A DNA stretch of 45,599 bases from Betaproteobacteria bacterium HGW-Betaproteobacteria-9 (GTDB lineage Bacteria; Pseudomonadota; Gammaproteobacteria; Burkholderiales; Burkholderiaceae_C). Below, piece by piece: positions 7,895 to 15,345 of the stretch. Location of the stretch: contig PHCC01000037.1 of assembly GCA_002842215.1 (NCBI GenBank), positions 1 to 45,599 of the forward strand. Direction: 5' to 3'. The notes beneath the pieces were generated by a model. That model was given only the letters and a program-made list of their open reading frames with translations, made no database searches and was not told the origin of the DNA. Position numbers and translations under genes: made by a program. Each line of letters starts with the position of its first letter. Position 1 is the first letter of the stretch.

Positions 7895-8800
7895 ATGGAA
7901 CACCTGAAGCAAATGGCGATCTTTGCCGAAATCGTGTCGGCGGGTTCGTTTACTGGTGCGGCACGTCGTCTGGGCATCAGCCCATCCGCGGTGAGTCAGC
8001 ACTTAGGTCAGCTGGAAAAGCGACTCGGTCTTGCGCTACTGCATCGATCTACGCGACGCATGGCCCTAACCGAGGCTGGACGGCAATATCACGTCGGATG
8101 TGCTGCCATGGTGGCAGCGGCCCAGTCAGCCCATCAGACTCTTGACCGCCTGCGCGATGAGCCTGAAGGTGAGCTTTGCATAGCGGCACCCATCGGGTTC
8201 GCACCTCAACTGGCTGTCGCACTTGCCCCGCTACGCGACAACTCAAAGCTGAATTTGCGCCTACTATTGGACGATGCCTTGGTGGACATGGTCGACGCTC
8301 GTGTGGATTTGGCCCTGCGCGTGGGCATCATGGGGGATTCCAAGCTGGTGGCACGCCGCCTTCACAGCTTTCAGCGGCAGTTGTGCGCAGCTCCAGCGTA
8401 TCTTCAAGCGAAAGGATGGCCAATGCATCCTGACGATCTGGCGAAGCATGCCTGGCTAGGCAGCCGCCCTGGAGTTGCAGGCACCGAGTGGTTGGAGCTG
8501 CGGGGCCAGGACGGTTCACTGATGCGGTTGAAACTGGATAGCCAGATACAGGCCACGCAAGCATCAGCATTCCATGCCCTTGCAGTAGCAGGTTGGGGCA
8601 TCACGATCGCGATCAGTGGCGAAGATCACCGCGCGTTGGGCGACGGCCGCCTCGTGCCAGTACTGCCCACTTGGCATCTGGAACCCTTGCCTCTGTACAT
8701 AGTAACCGTCCGACGAAAGCTGCATCCGGCAAAAATTCGTCATGCCGTTGCGCTCCTGGAAAAGTACTTTGGGGCCAACCAGACCAACTACGGTAGCTGA
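7895..8800 (+). CDS. LysR family transcriptional regulator
   Basis: This is a 301-residue LysR regulator of normal family length. The N-terminal HTH is at about residues 3-62, with FAEIVSAGSFTGAARRLGI then SPSAVSQHLGQLEKRLGLAL and HRSTRRMALTEAG. The effector-binding domain starts near residue 90 (ELCIAAPIGFAPQLAV). It resembles the subgroup that controls NAD(P)H-dependent oxidoreductases. It is divergent from the NAD(P)-binding/quinone-oxidoreductase pair, which is its likely target. An IS5-family remnant begins 5 bp after its stop, but the C terminus looks complete. Confidence 0.93.
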   Translation: MEHLKQMAIFAEIVSAGSFTGAARRLGISPSAVSQHLGQLEKRLGLALLHRSTRRMALTEAGRQYHVGCAAMVAAAQSAHQTLDRLRDEPEGELCIAAPIGFAPQLAVALAPLRDNSKLNLRLLLDDALVDMVDARVDLALRVGIMGDSKLVARRLHSFQRQLCAAPAYLQAKGWPMHPDDLAKHAWLGSRPGVAGTEWLELRGQDGSLMRLKLDSQIQATQASAFHALAVAGWGITIAISGEDHRALGDGRLVPVLPTWHLEPLPLYIVTVRRKLHPAKIRHAVALLEKYFGANQTNYGS

Positions 8801-8804
8801 CCCC

Positions 8805-9200
8805 TTAGCAGGCTGTTGAAAAAATGCTCATCGAACGCGCCAGGGTCGTGGATTTCGAAGAAGCGAGTCGCCCAGACGCGCCTACGAAACGAATGCGAGG
8901 GCCATTTCGGCCTGTTTGCAGGCCGTTTTTCCCGTTTCGGGCGCACGTATCCCATGGTTCACGAATGATGCGCGTCCCATCAGTTTGGTCTTGGCCAGAC
9001 CGCCCACCGTCTTGATCCAGCCTAAGGCCTCCTCGATGCGCTTGCGCACCTTCAGACTGGTCTTGTAACCCTCGTGGCGCTTGATGCGGCCATCGACGGC
9101 CGAGTGCTTGTCCTTGGCCGCCACGTGTGGCGTGACCAAAAGCCGGCGGCAGCCCTTGATGAAGACCTTGCTGTCGTAGCCTTTGTCGGCAGTTAAGAAA
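8805..9200 (-). mobile_element. IS5-family insertion sequence remnant
   Basis: One end of an IS5-type element is present: TTAGCAGGCTGTTGAAAAAA at 8805-8824 has the look of a terminal repeat of this group. Reading leftward from about 9197 is the 3' part of a DDE transposase with LTADKGYDSKVFIKG, then VAAKDKHSAVDGRIKRHEGY and RIEEALGWIKTVGGLAKTK. Everything before the second catalytic Asp region is missing, and the sequence changes character at about 9197-9200, so the other terminus is deleted. It is non-functional. Confidence 0.75.
8882..9197 (-). pseudogene. IS5-family transposase, C-terminal fragment
   Basis: About 104 C-terminal residues of a DDE transposase are open without interruption. 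The fragment includes the second catalytic Asp region (ADKGYDS, about the first 10 residues) and the Glu-containing helix RKRIEEALGWIKTVGG with the catalytic Glu. The N-terminal DNA-binding part and first Asp are gone. There is no plausible start: the internal ATG at 9139 is a variant of an ordinary codon position. It probably marks an old insertion behind the LysR gene followed by deletion. Confidence 0.75.
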
Positions 9201-9594
9201 AATGTTCAAACCGGAGCGGAGAAGCCCACTGACCGTGTGAATCTCGCGACAAAATTGCCCCCTGCCCCCTGCCCCCTGCCCCCTGCGGCGCTTTCCTGGC
9301 GTCTGGATCGGTGCTTTCTCTCACAGGGGTGATCTGGTGGCTCTTGTCGCATGTATTTTTGGCAACAGGCCGAACAGCCAGTAAAGACGCGGGTCCGGCA
9401 CATCCGTCCACGAGATATCCACAGGCTTCTTCAGGGTAGATGGGGACAAGCCCTCCGTGGGCTGTTCGAATCCGAGTGCCAATCTGATTTAAGCGCTCAG
9501 ATTTGAACGCACCGATGTCATTGGCATGTACGGGGAAAATCCGCTGGCACGTCAGGGTATGGCTCGATCCCGGGTGATGGCGCCCAGGTGCAGA
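9201..9594. other. Intergenic debris with a 7-bp tandem repeat
   Basis: There is no recognisable gene between the IS5 remnant and the next LysR gene. The stretch contains four perfect tandem copies of GCCCCCT (9257-9284). Short open frames here have no family resemblance or ribosome binding site. The abrupt change at about 9200 suggests a deletion or rearrangement junction beside the IS remnant. Confidence 0.6.
9257..9284. repeat. GCCCCCT x4 tandem repeat
   Basis: There are four perfect head-to-tail copies of a 7-bp C-rich unit, followed directly by GCGG. The array is non-coding. Copy number of such short G/C repeats often varies by slippage, so the count may differ between strains. Confidence 0.95.
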
Positions 9595-10488
9595 TCAGGC
9601 GGCGCTTCCCAGCAGAGCGCAAAAACGCGTGATCAGCGGTGACAGGTGACCCTTACGCCAGACCAGGCTGACCGGGACTCGCAGATTCAGATCGGGCACC
9701 GGCAGCAAGCGTACACCCGGCGGCAGATGGTGCATGGCGCTGCTCGGCACCACGGCGCAGCCTAGGCCGGCCGCCACCAGGCCGAGCACGGTGAAGTGCG
9801 TCGTGCCCTCCTGCACGATGCGCGGTGTGAAGCCGCGCTGGTGGAAATGATGAATCATGCTGTCGAACAGGTGCGGGGAGCGGTCGCGCCGGAACAGGAC
9901 GAAGTCGCTGTCGTTGAGCTGCGCCATGCGCTGCGGGGGCGCGGCGGCCCAGGGCGAGTCTTCGTGTACCGCCAGCAGGTAGTCATCCACCAGCCACGGC
10001 CCGGCGGCCAGCGCCTCGTCGCCCGCCGTCGCCGGAACAAAGGCCAGTGCCAGGTCCAGCTCGCCGTCGAGCAGCCGCCGGGTGACTTCTCCGGACAGCA
10101 TGGCCTCGATGGAGAACGTCACGCCCGGGCTGGCCTGGCGGTATTGACGCAGCGCCCGCAGCACTTCGGGATGCCACGCATAGACCTCGGAGAATCCTAG
10201 CCGCAGGTGACCCACGTCGCCCCGGCCCACGCTGGCGGCCCGCGCGGCGGCGGCACCGGCGTCGTGCAGCAGCGCGCGCGCACTGTCGTAGTAGGCCCGG
10301 CCCGCCGGGGTGAGGCTCATGCCGCGGGCCGTGCGCGTCATCAGCGGCACGCCGACCGACTCTTCCAGCAGGCGGATCTGGCGCGACAGGGCCGGTTGCG
10401 CGACGTGCAGCACCTGCGCTGCCTGTCCCAGGCTGCCGGTGTCGGCCACGGTGATGAAGTAATGCAGCCGGCGGCCGTCGATATGCAT
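9595..10488 (-). CDS. LysR family transcriptional regulator
   Basis: This is a 297-residue LysR regulator. The HTH at about 3-62 contains LHYFITVADTGSLGQAAQVL and AQPALSRQIRLLEESVGVPL. The effector domain follows from about residue 92 (HLRLGFSEVYAW). It belongs by eye to the group with the R-x-L-x-Y-F start that often controls catabolic genes and Bug receptors. It is divergent from the RidA-Bug-NTF2-M14 cluster with 99 bp between start codons, so it is the likely activator. The intergenic stretch contains ATTCGAAT (10495-10502), a palindrome that could be part of its site. Stop and start look normal. Confidence 0.93.
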   Translation of the reverse strand: MHIDGRRLHYFITVADTGSLGQAAQVLHVAQPALSRQIRLLEESVGVPLMTRTARGMSLTPAGRAYYDSARALLHDAGAAAARAASVGRGDVGHLRLGFSEVYAWHPEVLRALRQYRQASPGVTFSIEAMLSGEVTRRLLDGELDLALAFVPATAGDEALAAGPWLVDDYLLAVHEDSPWAAAPPQRMAQLNDSDFVLFRRDRSPHLFDSMIHHFHQRGFTPRIVQEGTTHFTVLGLVAAGLGCAVVPSSAMHHLPPGVRLLPVPDLNLRVPVSLVWRKGHLSPLITRFCALLGSAA

Positions 10489-10587
10489 AGAAAAATTCGA
10501 ATGGTTGCGCTCATAGATTGTATTTGTGCGAATGCCAACCCTGACCTACAGTGGGCTTCCCCCGTTCGCACCCCGATTGAAAGACCG

Positions 10588-11016
10588 ATGAATCCTGTTG
10601 TTCCCGCACCCGCCTCGTCGCCGACCAGCGCGAGTGTTGAATTCCTGAACTCCCCCGCGTTCGCCCGCCTGGGGCTGCCGTTTTCGGAGATGGTCCGCGT
10701 CAGCGACACCCTGCACCTTTCCGGCCAGATCGGCAACCAGCCCGGCACGCTGACGCTCGTGCCCGGCGGCATTCGGGCGGAGGCGCGGCAGGCGCTGGAA
10801 AACATCCGCACTTCACTGGAGGCCCACGGATATTCGATGGCCCATGTCGTCAAGTGCACCGTGATGCTGGCCGACATGGCCGACTGGCCCGCCTTCAACG
10901 AGGTCTACACCACCTTCTTCACGCCGCCCCTGCCCGCGCGCAGCGCGTTTGCCGCCAGCGGCCTGGCGATGGGCGGGCGGCTCGAACTCGATGTGACCGC
11001 CGTCACGCACCGCTGA
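10588..11016 (+). CDS. RidA family protein (reactive imine/enamine deaminase-like)
   Basis: This 142-residue protein belongs to the YjgF/YER057c/UK114 (RidA) family, trimeric proteins that hydrolyse enamine/imine intermediates or act in catabolic pathways. Visible features are DTLHLSGQIGNQPGT at about 46-60, EARQALENIRTSLEAHG at 74-90 and VKCTVMLADMADWPAFNEVY. The C terminus has PARSAFAASGLAMGGRLELD, where the Arg of PARSA is the position usually contacting a carboxylate. The ATG at 10588 gives the family length plus a short Ala/Pro/Ser-rich tail. The frame is open upstream to 10207, but that lies opposite lysR. It opens the Bug/NTF2/M14 cluster. Confidence 0.9.
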   Translation: MNPVVPAPASSPTSASVEFLNSPAFARLGLPFSEMVRVSDTLHLSGQIGNQPGTLTLVPGGIRAEARQALENIRTSLEAHGYSMAHVVKCTVMLADMADWPAFNEVYTTFFTPPLPARSAFAASGLAMGGRLELDVTAVTHR

Positions 11017-11040
11017 TTCCAAACCAAGGAGACATTCCCC

Positions 11041-12030
11041 ATGAAACGCCGTTCCCTGCTTCAAACCTCGCTGGCGCTCGCCGCCACCGTGGTGGGCGCT
11101 CCCGCGACGCTCGCCCAGACCGCGCCGTCGGGCCGCCCGATTACGATCTACGTGCCCTATCCCGCCGGCGGGGTTTCCGACGCGCAGTCGCGCACCGTGG
11201 CGCCGCTCCTGTCCAAGGCCCTGGGCCAGACGGTGGTGGTGGAAAACCTGACCGGCGCCAGCGGCTCGATTGCCGCGCAGAAAATGCTGTCCTCGCCCGC
11301 CGACGGGCACAGCCTGATGGTGGTGTCACCCAGCGAAACCATCCTCGCGCCGTTGATCATTGCGGGCCTGAAATACAAAGCCGAGGACTTCCGCCTGCTG
11401 GCCGCCGGAATCGTTGCGCCCACGGTCTTGATCGCCCGCCCGACCCTGGAGGCGAACAACGTGAATGAACTGGTGGCGTATGCCATCAGCAAGACGAACA
11501 AGGAACTCAGCTATGGGAGCTTCGGCTTGGGCTCCATGCCCCACCTGACGGCCGAGGACTTTCGCCAGCGCACTGGCGCGCGACTGTTTCAAGTGCCATA
11601 CCGCGGCGGCGCGCCAATGCTGCAGGATCTGATGGCCGGACAAATCGACGTGGCCTTCATGCCTTTCGTCGGCGGCATTCTGGGCATGGTGGCCTCGGGC
11701 AAGCTCAAGGTCATTGGGCTAGCCACGCCGACGCGCCTCCCCGCACTGGCGCAGTACCCGGTGCTCAACGATCACCCCGCGCTGAAAGACTTCAACTACC
11801 CGGTGTGGAGCACTTTTGCCGTTTCGAAAGCGGTGCCTGACGAAACCGCGGCTAGGCTCAACAAAACCCTCAACGAGATCATGCAGCTGCCCGAGGTGCA
11901 GGTCTGGGGAAAGGCGGCGGGATTTTCCGTGCCCGAGTCTGCCTCGCTCAAGGGCGTGGCCGACTTCTACCAAGCTGAAACCGCCAAGATTCGCGCGCTG
12001 GCCAAGTCCGTCAATCTGCAGGCGCAGTAG
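11041..12030 (+). CDS. Bug family tripartite tricarboxylate-type substrate-binding protein
   Basis: This is a 329-residue periplasmic receptor with a clear signal peptide (MKRRSLLQTSLALAATVVG, cleavage near residue 28). The TctC/Bug fold is shown by PITIYVPYPAGGVSDAQSR at about 37-55, VVENLTGASGSIAAQKML and VPYRGGAPMLQDLMAGQIDV at about 186-205. It lies 24 bp after ridA. No TctA or TctB membrane genes are nearby, so it is an orphan receptor of the kind that is greatly expanded in Burkholderiales. The ligand is unknown; carboxylated compounds are the family norm. Confidence 0.95.
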   Translation: MKRRSLLQTSLALAATVVGAPATLAQTAPSGRPITIYVPYPAGGVSDAQSRTVAPLLSKALGQTVVVENLTGASGSIAAQKMLSSPADGHSLMVVSPSETILAPLIIAGLKYKAEDFRLLAAGIVAPTVLIARPTLEANNVNELVAYAISKTNKELSYGSFGLGSMPHLTAEDFRQRTGARLFQVPYRGGAPMLQDLMAGQIDVAFMPFVGGILGMVASGKLKVIGLATPTRLPALAQYPVLNDHPALKDFNYPVWSTFAVSKAVPDETAARLNKTLNEIMQLPEVQVWGKAAGFSVPESASLKGVADFYQAETAKIRALAKSVNLQAQ

Positions 12031-12039
12031 GGTTCCATC

Positions 12040-12465
12040 GTGCTCACTCGCGAAAACGTCGACGCGGTTTTTGCCGCGTTCACATCCCGCGACCTGGTTG
12101 CTGTGATGCGCCACTTCGCGGAGGATGCCATGCTGATCGATCCTCACTATCCGCAGCCGCGTATGGTGGGGCGCGAGGCCATCGAACGCGGACTGGCGTG
12201 GGGGCTGGGCAGCCTAGTGAAACCCGGTTTCACGATCCGCCACATCTGGCTCGATGGCGACACCGCCGCCATCGAGATGGACACACACCACGTGTTCAAG
12301 GGCGGTTTGGCGCTGTGTTTCGACCAATTTTTCGTGATCGAGGCGCGCGATGGAAAAATCACGCGCCTGCAGGCTTACGTACCGTACGGCCCGCCGGGTG
12401 TCGCGGGCCTGCTGGCCCGGTTGACCCGCTGGGCATGGTGGTTGCAGAGCAAGCTCAGGAGTTGA
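12040..12465 (+). CDS. Nuclear transport factor 2-like / SnoaL-like protein
   Basis: This 141-residue protein has the short alpha+beta cone-fold pattern of NTF2/SnoaL-like proteins: an N-terminal helix with VDAVFAAFTSRDLVAVMRHF, then AEDAMLIDPHYPQPRMVGRE and the beta strands TIRHIWLDGDTAAIEMDTHH and FFVIEARDGKITRLQAYVPY. The start is GTG, 9 bp after the Bug stop. The tail (about 118-141) is basic and hydrophobic and may associate with membranes. Such proteins act as isomerases, cyclases or binding proteins. Function in this cluster is unknown; its constant spacing with Bug and M14 genes argues for one transcript. Confidence 0.82.
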   Translation: MLTRENVDAVFAAFTSRDLVAVMRHFAEDAMLIDPHYPQPRMVGREAIERGLAWGLGSLVKPGFTIRHIWLDGDTAAIEMDTHHVFKGGLALCFDQFFVIEARDGKITRLQAYVPYGPPGVAGLLARLTRWAWWLQSKLRS

Positions 12466-12471
12466 TTCAAC

Positions 12472-13569
12472 ATGCCATTGGTCGATGCTTTCTCAGCCAG
12501 CTACGCCGAAGCCCGCGCCAAATTCCTCGACGCGGCGCGCAGCAAGGGCCTGGAGATTGTTTCCTGTCCCCACCCGCTGCCCGGCCGCGACGGCGAGGTG
12601 CTGGCGCTGGACGTGGCTCGCTGGGGCCCGGCGGATGCCTCGCGGATGCTCCTGGTCAGCAGCGGTTGCCACGGAGTCGAAGGCTACTGCGGCTCGGGGG
12701 TGCAGATCGCCGCTCTGCGCGACGAGGAATGGCTCCGGAAGGCCGCGGTGGCCGGCGTGACGGTGCTGTTCCTGCATGCGGTCAACCCCTACGGTTTTTC
12801 TCACGCTCGCCGTGCGACGCACGAGAACATCGACCTTAACCGCAACTTCCAGGACTTCGGCCATCCGCTGCCCGACAACGTTGCCTATCGCGAGCTGCGA
12901 CCGCTGCTGGTGCCGGCGACGTGGCCGCCTAGCCTGTTCAACAAGGCGTCGATCGCCTGGTACATCGCACGCCGCGGCATGAAGGCGTTTCAGGCCGCCG
13001 TCAGCGGCGGCCAGTACGCGTTTGCCGATGGCCTATTCTATGGTGGCCGCGAGCCCTCGTGGAGCAACGTCAGGCTGCGCCAGGTGCTGCGCACGCATGC
13101 GGGGCAGGCCCGGCAACTGGGCTGGATCGATCTGCACACCGGGCTCGGTCCCACGGGCCATGGCGAATTGCTCTACGCCGGCCGGCCGGACGACGCGGCG
13201 GGTCTGGCACGCAGCCGCGCCTGGTGGGATGGTCCGGACACGCCGCTGAAGTCGCTGTACGACGGCTCCTCCGTTTCGGCACGGGTTACCGGTCAGATTT
13301 GGGGTGCCGTCTACGACGAGTGCCCGCAGGCCGAAATTACCTCGTTGGCCATCGAATTCGGTACCCAGCCGCTGAGGCAGGTGCTGCAGGCGCTGCGCGC
13401 CGAGCAGTGGCTGCAGAACCACCCTGGCGCGACCGCGGCGCAGGCCGCGCAGATCAAGCGCGACCTGCGCCATGCCTTCTACGTGGACACACCGGACTGG
13501 AAGCGGCGCATCCTGGCGCAGTCGTTCCAGGCGATGGATCGGGCGCTGCAGGGGCTGACCGCGGCTTGA
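12472..13569 (+). CDS. M14 family metallopeptidase-like protein (DUF2817)
   Basis: This 365-residue protein is of the DUF2817 group in the zinc carboxypeptidase (M14) clan. The zinc site is visible as SSGCHGVEG (His and Glu in H-x-x-E, about residues 61-69) and the third ligand is probably His in DLHTGLG (about residue 221). Typical substrate-site residues follow: NPYGFSHARRATHENIDLNRNF at about 104-124 with the N-R pair, and the catalytic Glu is likely in SLAIEFGTQP (about 300). There is no signal peptide, so it is cytoplasmic. It starts 6 bp after the NTF2-like gene. It may remove an acyl-amide or amino-acid-like group from an imported substrate (inference). Confidence 0.88.
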   Translation: MPLVDAFSASYAEARAKFLDAARSKGLEIVSCPHPLPGRDGEVLALDVARWGPADASRMLLVSSGCHGVEGYCGSGVQIAALRDEEWLRKAAVAGVTVLFLHAVNPYGFSHARRATHENIDLNRNFQDFGHPLPDNVAYRELRPLLVPATWPPSLFNKASIAWYIARRGMKAFQAAVSGGQYAFADGLFYGGREPSWSNVRLRQVLRTHAGQARQLGWIDLHTGLGPTGHGELLYAGRPDDAAGLARSRAWWDGPDTPLKSLYDGSSVSARVTGQIWGAVYDECPQAEITSLAIEFGTQPLRQVLQALRAEQWLQNHPGATAAQAAQIKRDLRHAFYVDTPDWKRRILAQSFQAMDRALQGLTAA

Positions 13570-13638
13570 CGGCTGAGACGAGCTAAGAACCCGGATGACG
13601 GGCGCGGATCGGGAGTTTTCAATGTTTCCTCCTGATTA

Positions 13639-14462
13639 TGGCGTGTTAACACTAATGACAATGACACCGAAGTCGACGGACACTCTCGGGCATGGAAATC
13701 ACACCCGAGCAGTTCGCCACGATTGAGCACTGCCTACCCAAGCAGCGTGGCAATGTCAGCCTGAGCAACCTGCAGGTGGTCAATGCAATTCTTTATGTGG
13801 CCGAGCACGGCTGCAAGTGGCGCGGGCTGCCCAAGCGGTTTGGCAACTGGCACACGATCTACACGCGCATGAATCGCTGGACCAAGGCGGGCGTCCTGGA
13901 CCGTATGTTCGAGGAGTTGCAGCGCGCCCAGGTCGTGCGCATCAAAATCGAGGTGGTCGCGCTGGACTCCACCAGCATCAAGGTCCATCCCGACGGCACG
14001 GGGGCGTTTAAGAAAACGGCCCACAAGCCATCGGCAAGTCCCGAGGCGGATGGAACACCGAGATTCATCTGGTTGCCGCGGATGCTTGAACGGCCGTGAC
14101 GTTCTGCCTCTCGCCAGGACAAGCGCACGACGCCCCCGAAGGGCGACGTCTTTTACAAAGCCTGGGGCCGACAAACCGGCCCGTTCATTTGCTCATGGAT
14201 CGGGCATACGAAGGCAACGAAACCCGCCAGCTTGCTCTGGACCTGGGATTCATTCCGGTCGTGTCCCCGACCAGCAAACGCCTTGACCCTTGGGAATACG
14301 ACCGGGTCATGTACAAGCGCCGCAATGAGGTCGAGCGACGGTTACGTCGCCTCAAGGGGTACCGACGCATCTTCTCGCGCTTCGAGAAACTCGATCTCAT
14401 GTTCCTCGGCTTCATCAGCTTCGTGCTTGTCGCCGATGGGCTGAGGATGTGTTAACACGCCC
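13639..14462 (+). mobile_element. IS5-family (IS427-like) insertion sequence, complete ends
   Basis: The element is 824 bp. Its terminal inverted repeats share GGCGTGTTAACAC (13640-13652, and its complement at 14449-14461). A TA target duplication flanks it (13637-13638 and 14463-14464). If the element and one TA are removed, the left flank continues the right-hand minus-strand gene with a TAA stop and an AGGAGG site. This confirms both boundaries. The TA preference and the two-frame transposase fit the IS427 group. Confidence 0.88.
13692..14455 (+). pseudogene. IS5-family transposase in two frames, with an internal stop
   Basis: The first frame (13692-14099) gives MEITPEQFATIEHCLPKQRG and the first catalytic Asp in VALDSTSIKVH. 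Similarity then moves to the -1 frame at AAGAAAACGG (about 14011-14018), where GPQAIGKSRGGWNTEIHLVA can be read. The second frame carries the second Asp (LLMDRAYEGNE) and the Glu (YKRRNEVERRLRRLKGYRR), ending at 14455 inside the right repeat. A -1 frameshift is normal for many elements of this group. However, the second frame has a TGA at 14087-14089 between VAADA and TAVTFCLSPG. This probably inactivates the copy. Confidence 0.82.
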
Positions 14463-15345
14463 TAGTCAATCCGTAGGGGCCCCGAACCAGACAGTTGCGT
14501 CACCAGATCGGCGCCCACCAGCTTGGCCGACGTGTACGCGCCGCCTTCGAGCTGGGCCTTCATGAGGTACTCGACCACGGCCAATGAGCCGGTGGTGGTC
14601 CGGCTGTAGCCGTTGGCGGTGCGGATGCGTGCGGCCCCTTTCTCTCCCCTTGCGTTCATGGCCTCGCGCCCCAGACGAAGGTGGGCATCTGCGCGCGCTT
14701 GTCCTCGCTGGGACCCTTGACCGTCCTGGCGATGCGTGCCTTGATCAGCGCCTGCACCCACGGTAGCCGCAGCAGCGGACGGACGTGGTTGGCACGCCTG
14801 GCGCTGGCGATCATGCGAGGCGAGCCTGGTATGAACGCCTGGATGTTCGCAATGCCGGTGGTGTGGAAAGCTGTGGAGACGTCGCACCAGAGGATGGTCA
14901 TCGCGTCCTTCTCGCCGTCGCCGAAATTGATGCAGCGAACCTTGCCGCCCTGGGCCAACCCTTCGACCGAGGTCTTGGCCGTGCCGGGCGAAAAGCCCGA
15001 GCGCGAATCGAAGCCCAAGGCGAGATGGGGCGCATCCGGCAAGGCCTCCTTCAGCGCCGCGGCCATGCAGTCGGTGGGGATGACATCGAAGCCCATGTCG
15101 GGGCACAGCACCACGCCGGACTCCCGCGCGCGGGCGCCGAGCGACTGCGCCAACTCGAAGACTGCGATTTCGCCAGTGATGTCCAGGTAGTGCGCACGGG
15201 CGCGCAGGCAGGGCTGCATCATCGGTGCGGCGGTGGCCGAGAACGGACCGGCACAGTTCAGCACCAGCGCGTTGCCCTGGATCTGCCCGGCCAGCGCCTC
15301 GGGGTCGTCGAGGCCGAAGGCGCGCGTCTGCTCAAGCGAAAGTGA
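14462..15345 (-). pseudogene. Saccharopine dehydrogenase-like / trans-acting enoyl reductase-like gene, decayed
   Basis: The readable part begins at RAFGLDDPEALAGQIQG and continues with LVLNCAGPFSATAAP, HYLDITGEIAVFE and VVLCPDMGFDVIPTDCMA, the pattern of saccharopine-dehydrogenase-related oxidoreductases. The N-terminal nucleotide-binding motif (about 50-60 residues) is missing. At about 14660-14665 an extra GC in GGCGCGAGGCC shifts the frame. The C terminus continues in another frame as MNARGEKGAARIRTANGY to GSGPLRID. The stop is TAG, made from the duplicated TA plus the last base of the adjacent IS. Before insertion it would have been TAA, so the C terminus itself is native. N-truncation plus frameshift make it non-functional. 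Confidence 0.8.

Noticed and set aside
10207..10587. N-terminal extension of the RidA gene
   Set aside because: It lies antisense to the LysR coding region, and the family starts just after 10588.
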